Assembly (NCBI GenBank): GCA_028583415.1
Contig: CM053266.1
Span: 29,512,942 to 29,576,941 of the forward strand
DNA from: Protea cynaroides
Lineage: Eukaryota; Streptophyta; Magnoliopsida; Proteales; Proteaceae
Length of the DNA stretch: 64,000 nt
Reading direction: 5' to 3'
Part shown: piece after piece, positions 48,301 through 60,000 of the stretch
Numbering within the stretch: the first letter of the stretch is position 1
Layout: the number at the start of each line of letters is the position of its first letter
Notes under the pieces: generated by a model
The model's input: the letters and a program-made list of their open reading frames with translations, nothing else
Database searches by the model: none
Told to the model about the DNA's origin: nothing
Position numbers and translations under genes: made by a program

Positions 48301-50026
48301 GAAAGTGACTTACAATTATGTCACTGTCACACGTTTTCCACATGGACATGTGAAATGACAAGAATTACTCTCACTAAAAAAAATGTATTATATTAAGAGG
48401 AAAAAAAAAAGTAAGGATCCTAATTATTTGACACCTTAGGAGGTGTCAATAAGAAAATCCCTTTTTTTAAAAGCTATAAAAGGGGAAGAAGGTCTTCTGT
48501 AATACTAACTGTGGTTGAAAGTCATAACTTCACTTCAATTTGTTGACTACTCAAGTAAAGTTCAAATTATGTGTTCTTCAAGGTTGAGTTTCACACTTTC
48601 AACTCTATCCTAAACTTGATGGACTCAAGTTGGGTCTCTGAGGTTATAGGACTTGAGACCGAATTTTAACCTTAAAGTTCTTTCCTTTTTCTTATTTATT
48701 CAGTTATTCATTTATTTCTAGAGATAGTAACTTTGATCCTAATCCTGTATATTTTCTACATATGCATCACATCTACATTTTTTGAAGTTAACTTGGTCTC
48801 TGCTTAAAACTTGCTAAAGATCTACAACACTGGTCCTGATTGTTTCTATATAACTTGGTCCTGCTTGCTTTAGGCATTATGCCTACAATCTACTTGACTT
48901 AGTCACCTTTCTATAACAATAATGTTGGATCTGTTTTTTTTTTTTTCCCTTTTCCTCTGATCTCTGTTATGTAATGATCTAACCATAACTTGTAAATAAT
49001 GCAGACTGGAACCGGATGAGGATCTCAGTGAATATCATAACCCAAAATCGTGCTACTTCTCTCAAGAGGCTTCTAAAATCTTTGAGTGATGCTTATTACA
49101 CTGGGGATGAGATCTCTATTAGCTTTAACATGGACAGTAAGGTAGATGAAGAGACTGTGAAGCTTGTGAACTCATTCCAGTGGCACCATGGTACCAAAAC
49201 CCTGAGAAGAAGAATCATTCAAGGAGGGCTTATTAGAGCTGTGAGTGAGAGCTGGTACCCATCATCAGATGATGACTTTGGTCTTCTACTTGAAGATGAT
49301 ATTGAGGTCTCTCCATACTACTATCTGTGGATCAAATATGCTCTCTTAGCTTATCACTATGATCCACAAGTCTCCTTCCCTGAGCTCTCCTCCATCTCTC
49401 TCTACACACCAAGATTGGTTGAAGTGGTGAAAGAGAGACCTAAATGGAATGCAACTGAATTTTTCAAGCGCATACATCCAAACACTCCTTATCTCCACCA
49501 GTTACCTTGCAGCTGGGGAGCAGTTTTCTTCCCCAAACAATGGAGAGAATTCTATGTTTACATGAACATGAGGTTCACAGAAAATGCAAAGCAAAACCCC
49601 GTTCAGATCCCAAAATCTAGAACTAACGGATGGCAAGCTTCCTGGAAGAAGTTCCTGATAGATATGATGTACCTAAGAGGGTATGTTAGTCTCTATCCAA
49701 ACTTCCCCAAGCAGGCAAGTTTTTCAACCAATCATATGGAACCTGGGGCCCACATTAGTGCCAAGGACAATGTTCTTAAGCATGACAAGACAGACTTTGA
49801 AGTGCCACTCTTGAAGGAGCACTTCCAGGGGTTGTTGCCTGGGGGAAAATTGCCGCCTGCATCAAAATTGCCATCATTGAATCTCTTTAACCAAGCAGTC
49901 TCCCTAAGAGGATTGAAGGCAGCTGGGGCAAAGTTGGGGCAGGATGTGATTGGATGCAACAACATGACTGAGGTTGTCATTGTTCATCATGAAACTGGTC
50001 TACCTAGCCACTGTGCAAAATTCTAA
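45375..50026 (+). CDS. Two-domain glycosyltransferase family 2-like membrane protein
   Basis: Three coding exons (45375-46477, 47162-47829, 49005-50026) with GT..AG introns and consistent phases encode 930 aa. The ATG chosen follows a spliced leader; an earlier in-frame ATG at 45324 lies in the intron before the acceptor at 45345. Residues ~39-61 form one transmembrane segment after a basic tail, the layout of a Golgi type II protein. A first GT-A-like domain follows with the metal-binding DDD at 261-263 (YILDDDMIPG). A second GT-A-like domain starts near 594 (MRISVNIITQNRATSLKRLL) and has LLEDDIEVS at about 685-693. Two such domains in one chain match the plant family annotated as 'glycosyltransferase family protein 2' (Arabidopsis At5g60700 type, from memory). 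Sugar donor and acceptor are not known to me. No breaks seen. Intron 1 carries a TRIM-like element and intron 2 a SINE. Confidence 0.88.
46621..47040 (+). mobile_element. TRIM/SMART-like tiny LTR retrotransposon in intron 1
   Basis: A 323-bp putative 5' LTR (46621-46943) starts tgttggaagtttagtccca and ends ctttaca. Next comes a primer-site-like aggtatcaaag (46944-46954). A 62-bp interior ends in the purine tract gcgggggag. A second LTR start, tgttgacagtttagtccca, follows at 47006. The second LTR matches for only ~35 bp, so the 3' end is truncated or diverged. There is no coding capacity. Part of the LTR recurs at 21206-21392. It lies fully inside intron 1 of the glycosyltransferase gene, same strand. 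Confidence 0.65.
47995..48103 (+). mobile_element. Short tRNA-derived SINE with 17-bp TSD in intron 2
   Basis: The 109-bp insert is bounded by the identical 17-mer aacattcagattggtca at 47978-47994 and 48104-48120. It begins ccccaaggggg and has a tRNA-like body (acagcttgttggtaa as a degenerate A box; gaggtgatgagctc where a B box would be). It folds back ccccaagg to ccttgggg at 48060-48067, and ends in an A-rich (aaaac)n tail. TSD length and the A-rich tail mean LINE-driven retroposition. The host repeat around it (47908 onward, cttgacggactacctagtt) recurs near 60411. Confidence 0.8.
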
Positions 50027-50740
50027 TTTTTGAATTGTTGTTAATTATCATTCTTTGTTTTCTAAACAAAAAATAATAGGGTAATTAATATTTGTTTTTC
50101 CTTCTAAATTAAACCATGTTCGTAAAAAAACTGTTGGGACCATGGAAAGAAACAGTCAGAATCAAAGAATAATCATTGTTTCTTATTTGTTTGAATTGTT
50201 GTTTGTTAATCTCGTTTGAAGATGTATTCTCAATCTCAACAATGTTAATGGGAATTTCAATCTTCTCTCTCTCCAAAATGTAGAAAAACAAAACAACACA
50301 TAAAGAAAACAATCACACAGTATAAGGATATACATGTTCGGCAAGACGCGTACCTCCACGGGAAGAAGAAGAGCAGATTTCACCAACAATGGATAAAATG
50401 TTGCACACTCTCTTACTCAAATGTCTCTGTATTTATAAGGAATTCCCATAAACTCTAATAATTCCATCGCTAATTATGTAAGGAGAAACAAGAAGATACA
50501 AAATTCCGTAATTTCCCCATTTTTAAACCCTAAAAATGGGATCCACGAATAGATGATGAATCAATTACTTTCTCAAATTCATGAATCCGCATTCCTCACC
50601 TAATCTCGTGTTAATGAAATATAAATATATACCTGGTAAGGCTGGAATGCTGGACCCCAATATCTACCTTGTACCCCAGAGATGTAAAGACATAAAACAA
50701 AGGTATTATAAGGAGAAAAAAAATGCTAAAAATCAACAAT
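50027..50740 (-). mobile_element. Possible copia LTR fragment, reverse orientation
   Basis: From about 50131 (tgttgggacc) the minus strand carries features of a copia LTR: a tccttatact...cgaacatg block, a ccgtggaggtacgcgtcttgcc-type motif (50337-50360) and a tataaatacagag TATA box (complement of about 50427-50440). The right border and a target duplication were not found. The first ~100 bp (50027-50130) are probably 3' untranslated sequence of the glycosyltransferase gene. The short frame at 50581-50901 has no domain. Confidence 0.4.
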
Positions 50741-50967
50741 TAATTTCAGTTATGAAATCTCTGAGTTTATTGGGTAATATATTGGACCGGGTCGGACCAG
50801 ATCATTTGGTCCAACTATATTGGGTGTTAAAAAATGAACCGAAACAATTTACCAAAATCGAATCGAACCATTTAAATCAAAACGGTGAAGCTGAATGTTA
50901 AACAGTTCAATTTTGGAATAAAAAATGAAACACTTTAGTTTAACGGTTTGATTCTGGTTTAAAAAAT
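50741..50967. mobile_element. hAT-like fragment
   Basis: gggtcggaccag followed by repeated gaaccgaaac, cgaatcgaacc and aacggtttgattctggttta words is the same type of sequence as in the element at 40180-41348. No ends defined. Confidence 0.4.
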
Positions 50968-53875
50968 GGGAAAAATTATACGTATTACCTATGGAGTATG
51001 GACTAATTTCACCGACCACCCATTAGTTTCTGACAGTTACATCCACTCCCATTTAACTAACGGTAAAAACCCAAAAAATTGAAAGGCAGTTTTACCCTAA
51101 TGGTTTTAAGCTGAGAAAAATGAAATGACAATTTTAACATTCGATTGAAATAAAAAAAATCCTCATCGTTTTCACTCCCAACCCCTTTTTTCAAGCAACA
51201 ATGAATCAAAGTCTGCACGTTTTTTAACTTCCCCAATATCTCGAGCGACAACATCAAACGTGAATCTCTGACAAGGTTGTTCTTCGTTATGGTGACATAT
51301 CGAATGAATAACTTCTTTTCCCATCTATGAATGAAACAGTGCCCATTCTATGAATGAAACAGTGCCCATTCAAGAGAGGGTTTAGCGTGCTGATTAATCT
51401 TGGGCATAGTTCTTAGTCCAACCGAAGATGAAAAGAGTTTCCAATAATCCAAGGGGCAAGACCCAGGCCGTAGAGCAAGGAGGATCAAGGAAGGAGCAAG
51501 AAATAATTTGTGTCTGGAAGGGTGGGTCCTCGACCCGAATTCTCATAAATGGACCATGTGATTGTTAGGATCCAAATCCTCTCATACGGCAACCGGATCT
51601 GCCGACTGATCCAATAGTTAGAGTTTAGTCGACATGCATACCAATACAAAGGGCTTTGCCTCAAATATGAAACACCCCTTTCGAACTGCATAGTCTGTTG
51701 AGGTTTAAAGGAGGGGGGTTTTAATTTATAAATCACTTGCAAAATTTGAAGCTTCTTCGTTTGGATTTTGATCCCTCCCTACCCTTCCCTAGTCCATTCT
51801 TCATTGTCAAGGCCCCGCTTGTCATCATCATCGTATGCAACGCGAAGAAGTCGAAGCTCGTCATCGCCAAAAGAACTCTAATGTGCAATTCAAACAGCAG
51901 GTCGTCAACGTCTTGATTGCAAGATGCCAGAAGTTTGGAAGATGCTTCGCCTTCTTCTTCTTTCTCCTCCATCAGAGCAAATCGAATAAAGGGTTTATAG
52001 CTTGTAACTTTCAGCTCGGGGGAAATCCGTAGGATAAAAACATTAAGTCAACTAGGGATAAATACAACATTTCAACTTTCATTAAGAGCAGTTTTGTTCG
52101 TAAAATTTTTAGGGAAATATCTGTCACATCCCCTGTAGTTTATCTTAATATCACCCACCCGCCATCGTTTGCGATAATATCCCTAACACCCCCTGAGGGC
52201 ACTCAAACCTTGTTTAGATACTAAAAAGACTTTTTTAACCTCAATATTATTCAGTTTCATTTTTATATTTCTTTTTGAGATTTTTTATTTTTCTTTTATT
52301 TTCTGAATTATCTTATATTTTCAACTTTATTTTTTTATTTTTAGGCATCTTCTTTACACACTGAAACCAGCATCTTCTTCTTTTCCAAACCTCTGATTAC
52401 ACAGAAGGGAATGGAAATTTGTGAGAAATTTTCTCAACAAACAGCTCTGTACTTTCCCTGAATAGTTATCGTGATTCGTACCAACAAAAATGAGATTACA
52501 GATTTGGACAATCAGAGTTGAGGATAACCGAATTCCCGTGAAGTTCTGGTTTTCATTTGTTTATATCTGTACTATTTTTTGTTAGATAGGTAAATTGCTT
52601 TGTCTCTGCAACAATCCAATAGGCCAAGAGTTGATTTTTTTTTCTCTGCAAAACCGTTCACACTAGATCTTATTCGCTTCCCGAATCTGTTTCAGTTTTT
52701 TCTCAGGTCATTTAACACCTATATCCCTAGTTCTACTGATCTAGGGGAGGAGGCAATTGGAAAGATAGCAGACTTCACCGGTGAAATAGATTTCGCAGAC
52801 GGTGGTTGTGGGCGAAATCATTGTTTGTAGTTAGAAATTAGGGAATTGATGATATATAATATATAATCTCAAATAAAGAAAATAAAATTTGAAGTTCTAT
52901 AAAATTAAAAGAGAGGGGTAGTTCTATCATTTGTTAATTAAATTGGTACCACATCATCGATTGAGAGACAAGAGAGAAGGGTTTTGTGTTTGCTGCAAAG
53001 GAAGGAATAGAGAAAATGAGAGAGCAGCAGGGAGAAGGGAAGAGAGAGTCGACGGAAAAGGGGTGAGAGATCGAGAGGGAGGCTGCAACTGGGATTCCAT
53101 CCATGAGGGAGTTGTAGGCAACGAAAGGAAGAGTTAGAAACGGGAGGGAGAGATACCTGCGGGAATGAGTTGCAGGAAAGTTAGAGAAGGGCAGACACGG
53201 GTCATCAGAGGAGAAAAAGAAGAGCAGAAGAAAATTGGCAAAGCATAGAAGCAAAGAAGAAATGGAAAGGAAGGGAAGAAGAAGAGGATGAACCGATGAT
53301 TACGGCTTTGACAGGATTTGAGAAAGACAACATTCAGGACGATGAATTTACTCTGAGGAACTTCTCTTCTAGGCTTCCGACGTCTCCACAAGCGAAATAG
53401 ATTTCGCAGACGGTGATTGTGGGCGAAATCACTGTTTGTAGCTAGAAATTAGGGAATTGATGATATCTAATATCTAATCTCAAATAAAGAAAATAAATTT
53501 TGAAGTTCTATAAAATTAAAAGAGAGGGGTAGTTCTGTCATTTATTAAATTAAAATGGTACCACATCATCGATTGAGAGATATATCTTAAAAGAGGGGGT
53601 CTGATGGATACAGTTTTTCAAAAGTAAGGGGTGTTAGAGATATTATCGCAAACGATAGCGGGTGAGTGAGATTAAAATAAACTATAAGGGATGTGACAGA
53701 TATTTTCCCAAATTTTTAATATTACCTAATATCATCATTTAGTGGAATTAGTTAACAAAGTGGGCCTTATTATAATACATTTTTGAAATTAGAGGTAGCA
53801 TGTGTAATTGTCAGAAATCAATGGGTGGTAGGTGTAATCAATCTATAATCCAGGGGTAGTACATATAATTTTCCC
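50968..53875. mobile_element. Outer long-TIR element with 9-bp TSD
   Basis: The left end gggaaaaattatacgtatta (50968) is matched by the complement of the right end, gggaaaattatatgtactac (to 53875). Similarity runs on about 75 bp through accacccatt(a/g) and tttctgaca(g/a)ttac. The flanks ttaaaaaat (50959-50967) and taaaaaaat (53876-53884) match at eight of nine positions. Without the nested element the original would be about 1.3 kb. Its cargo includes a block (51740-52010) that looks genic but has no domain I recognise. No transposase. Confidence 0.78.
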
Positions 53876-54885
53876 TAAAAAAATAAAATCGTTAATACCA
53901 ATTAAACATTTACTTTAACCCCTTAATGCCAGAGATTTAATCGTAGAAATAAATTATTTTAATGCTTTCCAAATGGCCTACTTCCTCTTAAATCATAAAA
54001 CCCACCTTTCATATATGATTAAAATGCTTTAATGTTTTCCCTTTCCTTTTTCTATTGTTCCCAAAAGTTGATGGGGTTTTTAATTTATAAATCATCTACA
54101 AAAGTTGAAAGTTCTTTGTTCAGATTTTGATCCCTCCCTACCCTTCCTCATTCCCTTCTTCATTGTCAAGGCCCAACTCGTCATCATTGTTGTCGTGCAG
54201 AAGAGGCTAAAGCTCGTCGTTGGTGGAAGAACTTAGATGTGCGATTAAAACAGCAAGTTGTCGGCGTCTTAAGTGTGAGATGCCAAAAGTTTGAAAGATG
54301 CTCTGCCTTCTTCTTCTTTCTCCTCCATTAGAGCAAATCGAATCAAGGGTTTACAACTTGTAACTTTCAATTTGGGAGAAATAAGTAGGATAAAAACAAT
54401 AAGTTTAACTAAGGATAAATACGATATTTCAACTTTTATTAAGAACAGTTTTGTTCGTAAAATTTTTAGTATTACCTGACGTTATCATTTAACAAAAATC
54501 AGTTAACAGAGTGAGCCTTCTTGTAACATATTTTTGAAATTTGGGGTGATATATGTAATTGTCAGAAACTAGTGGGTGATAGGTATAATTAGTTTATAGT
54601 CAAAGGGTAGTACATGTAATTGTTTCTAAAAAATAGAATAGTTAATACCAAATAAACTTTTACCTTTTTTTTTTTTGGGTAACAATTAAATTTTTGATTT
54701 AATATCTTATCAAAAAAAAAAAAAAATCTTTAATTTAATCTATTAATGAAAGACTTATTCATAGAAATAAATTAAAATTATTTTAATGCTTTTCACATGA
54801 CTAATTTCCTCGAATCATAAAACCCACCCTTCATATATGATTAAAATGCTTTAATGTTTTCCCCTTCCTTCTCTATTGTTCCCAA
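51714..54885. repeat. Tandem segmental duplication of half an element plus flank
   Basis: Copy A (about 51714-54065) and copy B (about 54072-54885) share, in order: ttttaatttataaatca, attttgatccctccctaccc, the ttcattgtcaaggccc block, gcaaatcgaat, ttttgttcgtaaaattttta, the right TIR of the outer element, and the ~190-bp flank with catatatgattaaaatgctt and ctattgttccc. Copy A contains the nested 1598-bp element and copy B does not. Copy B has its own ~70-bp T/A-rich insertion near 54665-54735. Confidence 0.88.
52112..53709. mobile_element. Inner long-TIR element, 1598 bp, perfect 9-bp TSD, empty site known
   Basis: Terminal inverted repeats of about 82 bp (gggaaatatctgtcacat on the left; gggaaaatatctgtcacat as complement of the right) differ at roughly seven positions by eye, with one indel. 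The flanks are the identical 9-mer aaattttta at 52103-52111 and 53710-53718. The unoccupied equivalent in copy B (54458-54476) has a single aaattttta followed directly by gtattacc. The inside holds a ~187-bp direct repeat (52782-52968 and 53392-53580) around a GA-rich block. No transposase and no recognised protein; the frame at 52600-52830 is not a known family. Confidence 0.93.
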
Positions 54886-55484
54886 TTCTCTCTCTTCGTT
54901 CTTTTTTCATGTGGCAAAACCATTTAAAACCTGAATATTGAAAACCAATTAATAATCAGTTTTGATAAATTTTTTGAAACTATTTAATTACCTAGTCGAT
55001 TTTAATTATACTCATTACATATCAAACCGCAACCAAATAAATCGAAATCACATCGATTAAGACCTTTAATCTCATTAAATCCCAAAAATGGCCATGCTTG
55101 GGCCTTGACTTTGCTAAATAAGACTAGATTTATTTCATCAGTATGTAGTATGTGCATTAAATAAACTCCAAGCATTGAATCAAGACTCAAGTCCGCCTCC
55201 ACAAATCGTAGGAGACGATTTGAAGCCGGTAGCCATTGACTGACAGCCCTAATTTTCAACTTAAATAATTAATTTTATCCCCAAAAAGGCTGGTATAGGC
55301 ACGAAAGAAGGAATATATAGATAGAGCATTACAGTAAGCATAGAGGCGGCCTATTTTCATCGTGAATGGTGCTGGGTCCGAGCCAATTCAATTGCGCCAC
55401 GAAGAACTAGTTGGTATTTAGGACAACGACGATTAAACGGAAGGTACTTAAACGCATCGCAGATTTGCTATTTTTCCGTTGAAG
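54886..55484. other. Intergenic before the DUF707 gene
   Basis: No gene. aatatatagatag at 55311-55323 is a possible TATA box for the gene downstream. Confidence 0.45.
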
Positions 55485-55756
55485 TAAGAAATTGCGAAGA
55501 AAATTTTTGATCTCGTTTCCATTTGTAGAAGAAGATCAGAAGACTCGTCGTCGTCGTCGTTGCTAGCGTTTCTGAACTCAGAGCTGTCTCTATCGGTACT
55601 CTAGTACGATCCACGAAGTTCTTCAGTTCCTTAATTCTATTCTTCCCAGGTTTCGTGATCTACAGTTGACTCTCCTTAAATCATTGGCTTTGATTTTAAT
55701 ACTTCCATTAATCAATTTCCATATGATCTATCTGTAAAAGATAAATTCTGATTCGT

Positions 55757-55787
<31 letters not shown>

Positions 55788-57056
55788 ATTTGTCTTTTCC
55801 CCCGGTAACCCTTGAACTAAAAGTTTGTGCGATTGTTGTTGTTGTTGTATTTCTCTTTCCCCCGGTAACCCTTGAACTAATAGTTTGTGCGCATGGGATT
55901 TCTCTTTTTTTTATTTTTTTAAAATTTTTTTCGTTCTTCTTATTTGGAAAAAGAAGAAGGACTAAAGGGAAAACTCAAATCGTATTGATCTTTGTTGTTT
56001 TGAATCATTTTCTAAGAATTTATAGTGTCTGTTTATGTTTATCATAGCGTAATCAAAACTAAAAAGTTTTCATTTTCCATTTTAATTGGTAACATTCTAA
56101 CACTTACAGTTCCATCATTTTCTAAGGAACTGATGGACAGGGAAACATTCCCTTTCTTTGATTCTTCAAAACCCTCCTCTTTGAGAAAGGGGGTTTGGGG
56201 TGGGAATGTTTTCACTTTATTACCCTTATTGGAACTAATGTATGAAAATTGTCATTGTTTTGTTCATTGGATGTTGACTAATGCAAGTTAGGTCATTAAA
56301 TCTTGCTTCCCATTTTTAACAATTAATTGCGTCTATCTTGAAATGAATTCAGTTTATATATACAGATTTTGTTATGAGGGTGTAATGGAACGAATTATCT
56401 TATGAATGAGTATTAAAAAGAAGAAGAAGAAGAAGAAGAAGAAGAAGAAGATCACTGAAAGGAAATAAAATTTTCTGTAGGGGTTCCATTCATGATGGGT
56501 TTATTAAAATGCTTAACCACCACTGTTTTGATAATTTAAATTCAAATTTCATGTTACATTGCTGAATTTTCTAATGCTTCTAAGAAATGATAACATTTGT
56601 TCATTCCCTCACTCCTCCCTCTTCTCCTTATATCTTCTAGTGCTGAACATTGTATGAATATTTTGATTGAAAGAGAACTAAGCCGGAGCTCAGTTTGTGA
56701 GCCTAGCAGAATCATTGGGGAGAGAAAATAATGATTTAACATTTTCTATTTTCTGTATATTTATGGGGAACAACAACAACAACAAAACCTTATCCAACTA
56801 AATAGGGCCAGCTACATGGATCCTTGTCCTCCAATCTGTATATTTATGGAGAACATTTTATGGTATTGTCACCTCAAAATTTTACTTTTTGTGTGTGCTA
56901 GAAATAACCTTGATCGCACTCTGTAGAACGTGAAGCAACATACTTGTTGATGAAGAATGCTGCATTTGATTCCAAAGTTATGTAAGGGCTTGCCCCAATA
57001 TTCCACTGCACTGCCAACATTTGCGGTGTGACTTCTGAGTTGAAGCCTATACCAAG
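55485..57056 (+). other. 5' UTR and UTR intron(s) of the DUF707 gene
   Basis: A leader-like GC-richer stretch (about 55485-55650) is followed by intron-like sequence with a (TTG)n run (55758-55789), a tandem duplication (cccccggtaacccttgaacta at about 55799 and 55860) and an (AAG)n run (56417-56451). A likely acceptor (ctctgtag) ends at 56927, opening the exon that contains the start codon. A SINE fragment lies at 56773-56834. The + frames at 55757-56291 are not domain-bearing. Confidence 0.45.
56773..56834 (-). mobile_element. 5'-truncated Au-like SINE with 21-bp TSD
   Basis: The 62-bp insert, read on the minus strand, has the Au-SINE tail order: gga...aaggatccatgtagc, then ttagttggataaggtttt, then (GTT)n. 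It is flanked by a 21-bp direct repeat (56752-56772 and 56835-56855) with a single mismatch, containing ctgtatatttatgg. 5' truncation and long duplications fit LINE-mediated insertion. Confidence 0.75.
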
Positions 57057-60000
57057 ATGGGAACTATCCACCGCAGGTTTGTATATAAGTTATGGGAAAA
57101 ATATCCCCAAGTTGCCAGCTTTGGGATTCTTTCCCATGCCCTCTTACATATCTAACGCACTCTCTCCTCCCTGATCTTGTGGGCCTTCTATTGATGGTTC
57201 CTGCTTGCTGATTGGTGTGGCTTGTGAGATTCCCCCAAGCTGGTGGCTTGTGGAACCCTTCCCCGTTAGTTATATGCTCATTCTATGTATAATGAGTCTA
57301 TTGACAGCTAGAGCTCCCACTGTTTGCCTCTAGTATGCTTAAGCTCATCCCATTTTCTTTTTTAACACTCTAGCCCGCACTTGTAAGATGGGCTTCTCAT
57401 ACTGACTTGGTCTTCAGATAGATTATTTAAGTAGCCCTTCTTCCTGGTTTGCAGTGGAGTTCCAAAGAAATCAAATGATGGGGCCAGACTTATTATCACA
57501 ACTATTCTAGGAGTCATCTTTGGATTTTTTGTTGGTATTTCTTTCCCATCTGTTTCAGTTACTAAGGTATATTTGCATGTGTTTCTTGATTTATTTATTT
57601 ATTTCTTTTTGAAGTTTGATTTTTAAAATCAGTATGAAGCTTCGGAGTTGTTGTTGAATCTTGCAGCTTAATTTACATTCTGGCCTTTTATCATCCATTG
57701 ATGCGGCCATTGATAGATCGGGCAGAACTTCTAATCTAAATAGGAGCGATCGCCCTGACTCTGAGACCCATGGATCCACTGCTACTCCAAAGGTAATTTT
57801 CTTTTGACCATTGACTTCCTTTTAGTTCTGTTGTTTTGCATGATTTTTTGGTCAATTTAAAAGATCAGTGACCCACTTAAACCATACCTGTGAATCCAAC
57901 GTTAATTGATTATGTTGAAGGTTATCAGGTTTACATTTTAATCTGAAATTTTCTATTATTCAGTAATAAAACCTAAAAGAAAAAAAAAAGAAGAAAAAAT
58001 CTCTCAGCAATTAGTGACTACCTTTTCACAAAGAAAGAAGGTTGTCATTTCAATCTCACACTTTTTGTGGTAATACTCAATATTCTCTGTGGTATAAATG
58101 TCTCTTTTACTTTTGCAAGGTCTTATTTCAAACTCATCCTATCCAGTTAGTGTGGGATAGGTAGGGATGTCCAGTGAATGTGTTGGGGTTTGCTGAATGG
58201 AAATCTTGACTAGATTCAAGTGATAGGATGAAGGATGATGAGGTCTATGTAGTTAGTGGTCAAATGATAGTGAAGGAAAGGGTTCAATTGATTAAATGGC
58301 TTGTGTGGATGATGATGAAGAGAGTGGTCAAAGGAAAGAATGGAGCAAGAAGTTTATTGATGAGTAGTACGATGGTTGAATTGGTATCTCAGTCTGAAGG
58401 TCAGACCTTGGTGATCTTTACTTGCAAGAATATAATATCCTATCTGACTCTTATTTTGAAGCTAGATAATGGCTTCAACAGATGAGCCTATTGGCAAATA
58501 TAGAGTACAAAATTCTGCACTCAAATCAGTTTCACTAATTCATATTAGTCTCCATCAATTACACCATTCCGTCTCTTCGTCCTAGCTCATCCCTGTGTGT
58601 GTGTGTGTGTGTGTGTGTAGCCTTTGGGTATTGAAAGAGTGTTCATGGACCAGAAGGGAAATGTGTTGTTAGCTTTCTTGGGCCTTATTTGGATTGGAGG
58701 ATTTTGATACCTGTAAAGTTAAAGCTATTATGAAGGTTTATTTAATTTTTGCCATATGGCGTTGGGACTTATCTTATGATTGAAGAGGATTTGTCTTTGG
58801 TTAGAATGTATTTCCACTAGTTCTGACTATCCTTGGAAGCTAGCATGTCTGATTCGAAGAGCTAAAGCTCTGTGTAAGCAGAAGAACACCTCATTTTCTT
58901 AGAGAACTAGAAGTGTAGTCCAGAATTTTTCACCATCTTTTTTAGTAGATTCTTTGAACACTTTAGTTATCTTATGATGACTTTGTTTAGGCTAAAATTT
59001 GACATGTGACCAGGGGAATATGGGGGTCTCAACTCTGTAATTTCAGCCCCATAGAGCTTACTGCATGAGAGAAATAGGCCTTATTCCTTTTTTTTTTTTT
59101 GTGATAAAATAAAAAACCATCATTGATAGGAAATATATTAACTTTCTTACGTCAAGCCTACTATCTTTATACTGATGTTGCCTAGCAAACTTAAATAGAG
59201 TTTATCAGCAAGATCAACCCAATGTCTGGGAACCTTTTAACAGTTATAGACAAAATTCTTCGAAAAGAGAAGTAATGCTTAAGAGTAGAGGGAACAACAT
59301 CCAATACCAATCTACCAAACTGCCTTCATCCACCCAACCATGAAGTGAGCTAGAGTCTGTTCACATGTCTAAATGCTTGATGCCCTTGCTAATGTTTTTT
59401 TTTTTGAGTCCAAGTTCCAAAGTCTTGCCTTCCGTTTCTTGAGCTCACCACATGGGAGAAAGAGGCCTCATTCATTCTTAGTTAGGCCAACCAGAAAACA
59501 TTACTTTTTTTTTTTTTTTAATAAACTTTAGGGAGAAAAATTGCTGTTTTCACGAACGAATGAAACATATAGTGCTTTATTGTAATTATGTTCGTGATGC
59601 AGCAGCTGATCTCCACTCCTTTTGTTGGTTCTGCGAATCAACTTGGTGATATGCTTACTAAAGTCTTGTTTAGGAATACGTTTCTTCATGGTTGTTTGAA
59701 GCTATGCTTCGGTGTATCTATGCCCTAGCTTGAGGGGGAATGTGATGAAGTAAAACTGCGAGCAGAACTCAGAAATGATTTCAGAAACTTGATCCAGCTA
59801 ACAAACATGATCTTTCCTTCAAGAATCAATTGGATCTCAAGAGCACATTATGTCAATCAAATCCCAAACATATCCCATGCTTGATTAGACCTCAGAACCA
59901 TATCAATCCCTTGTTTCCTTATTTAAGGGAACATATAATGAACACAAGAAGCAGTGAAGCACAGTGGCTGCACACATTGCACATCTTCCTTGAGGCTCTT

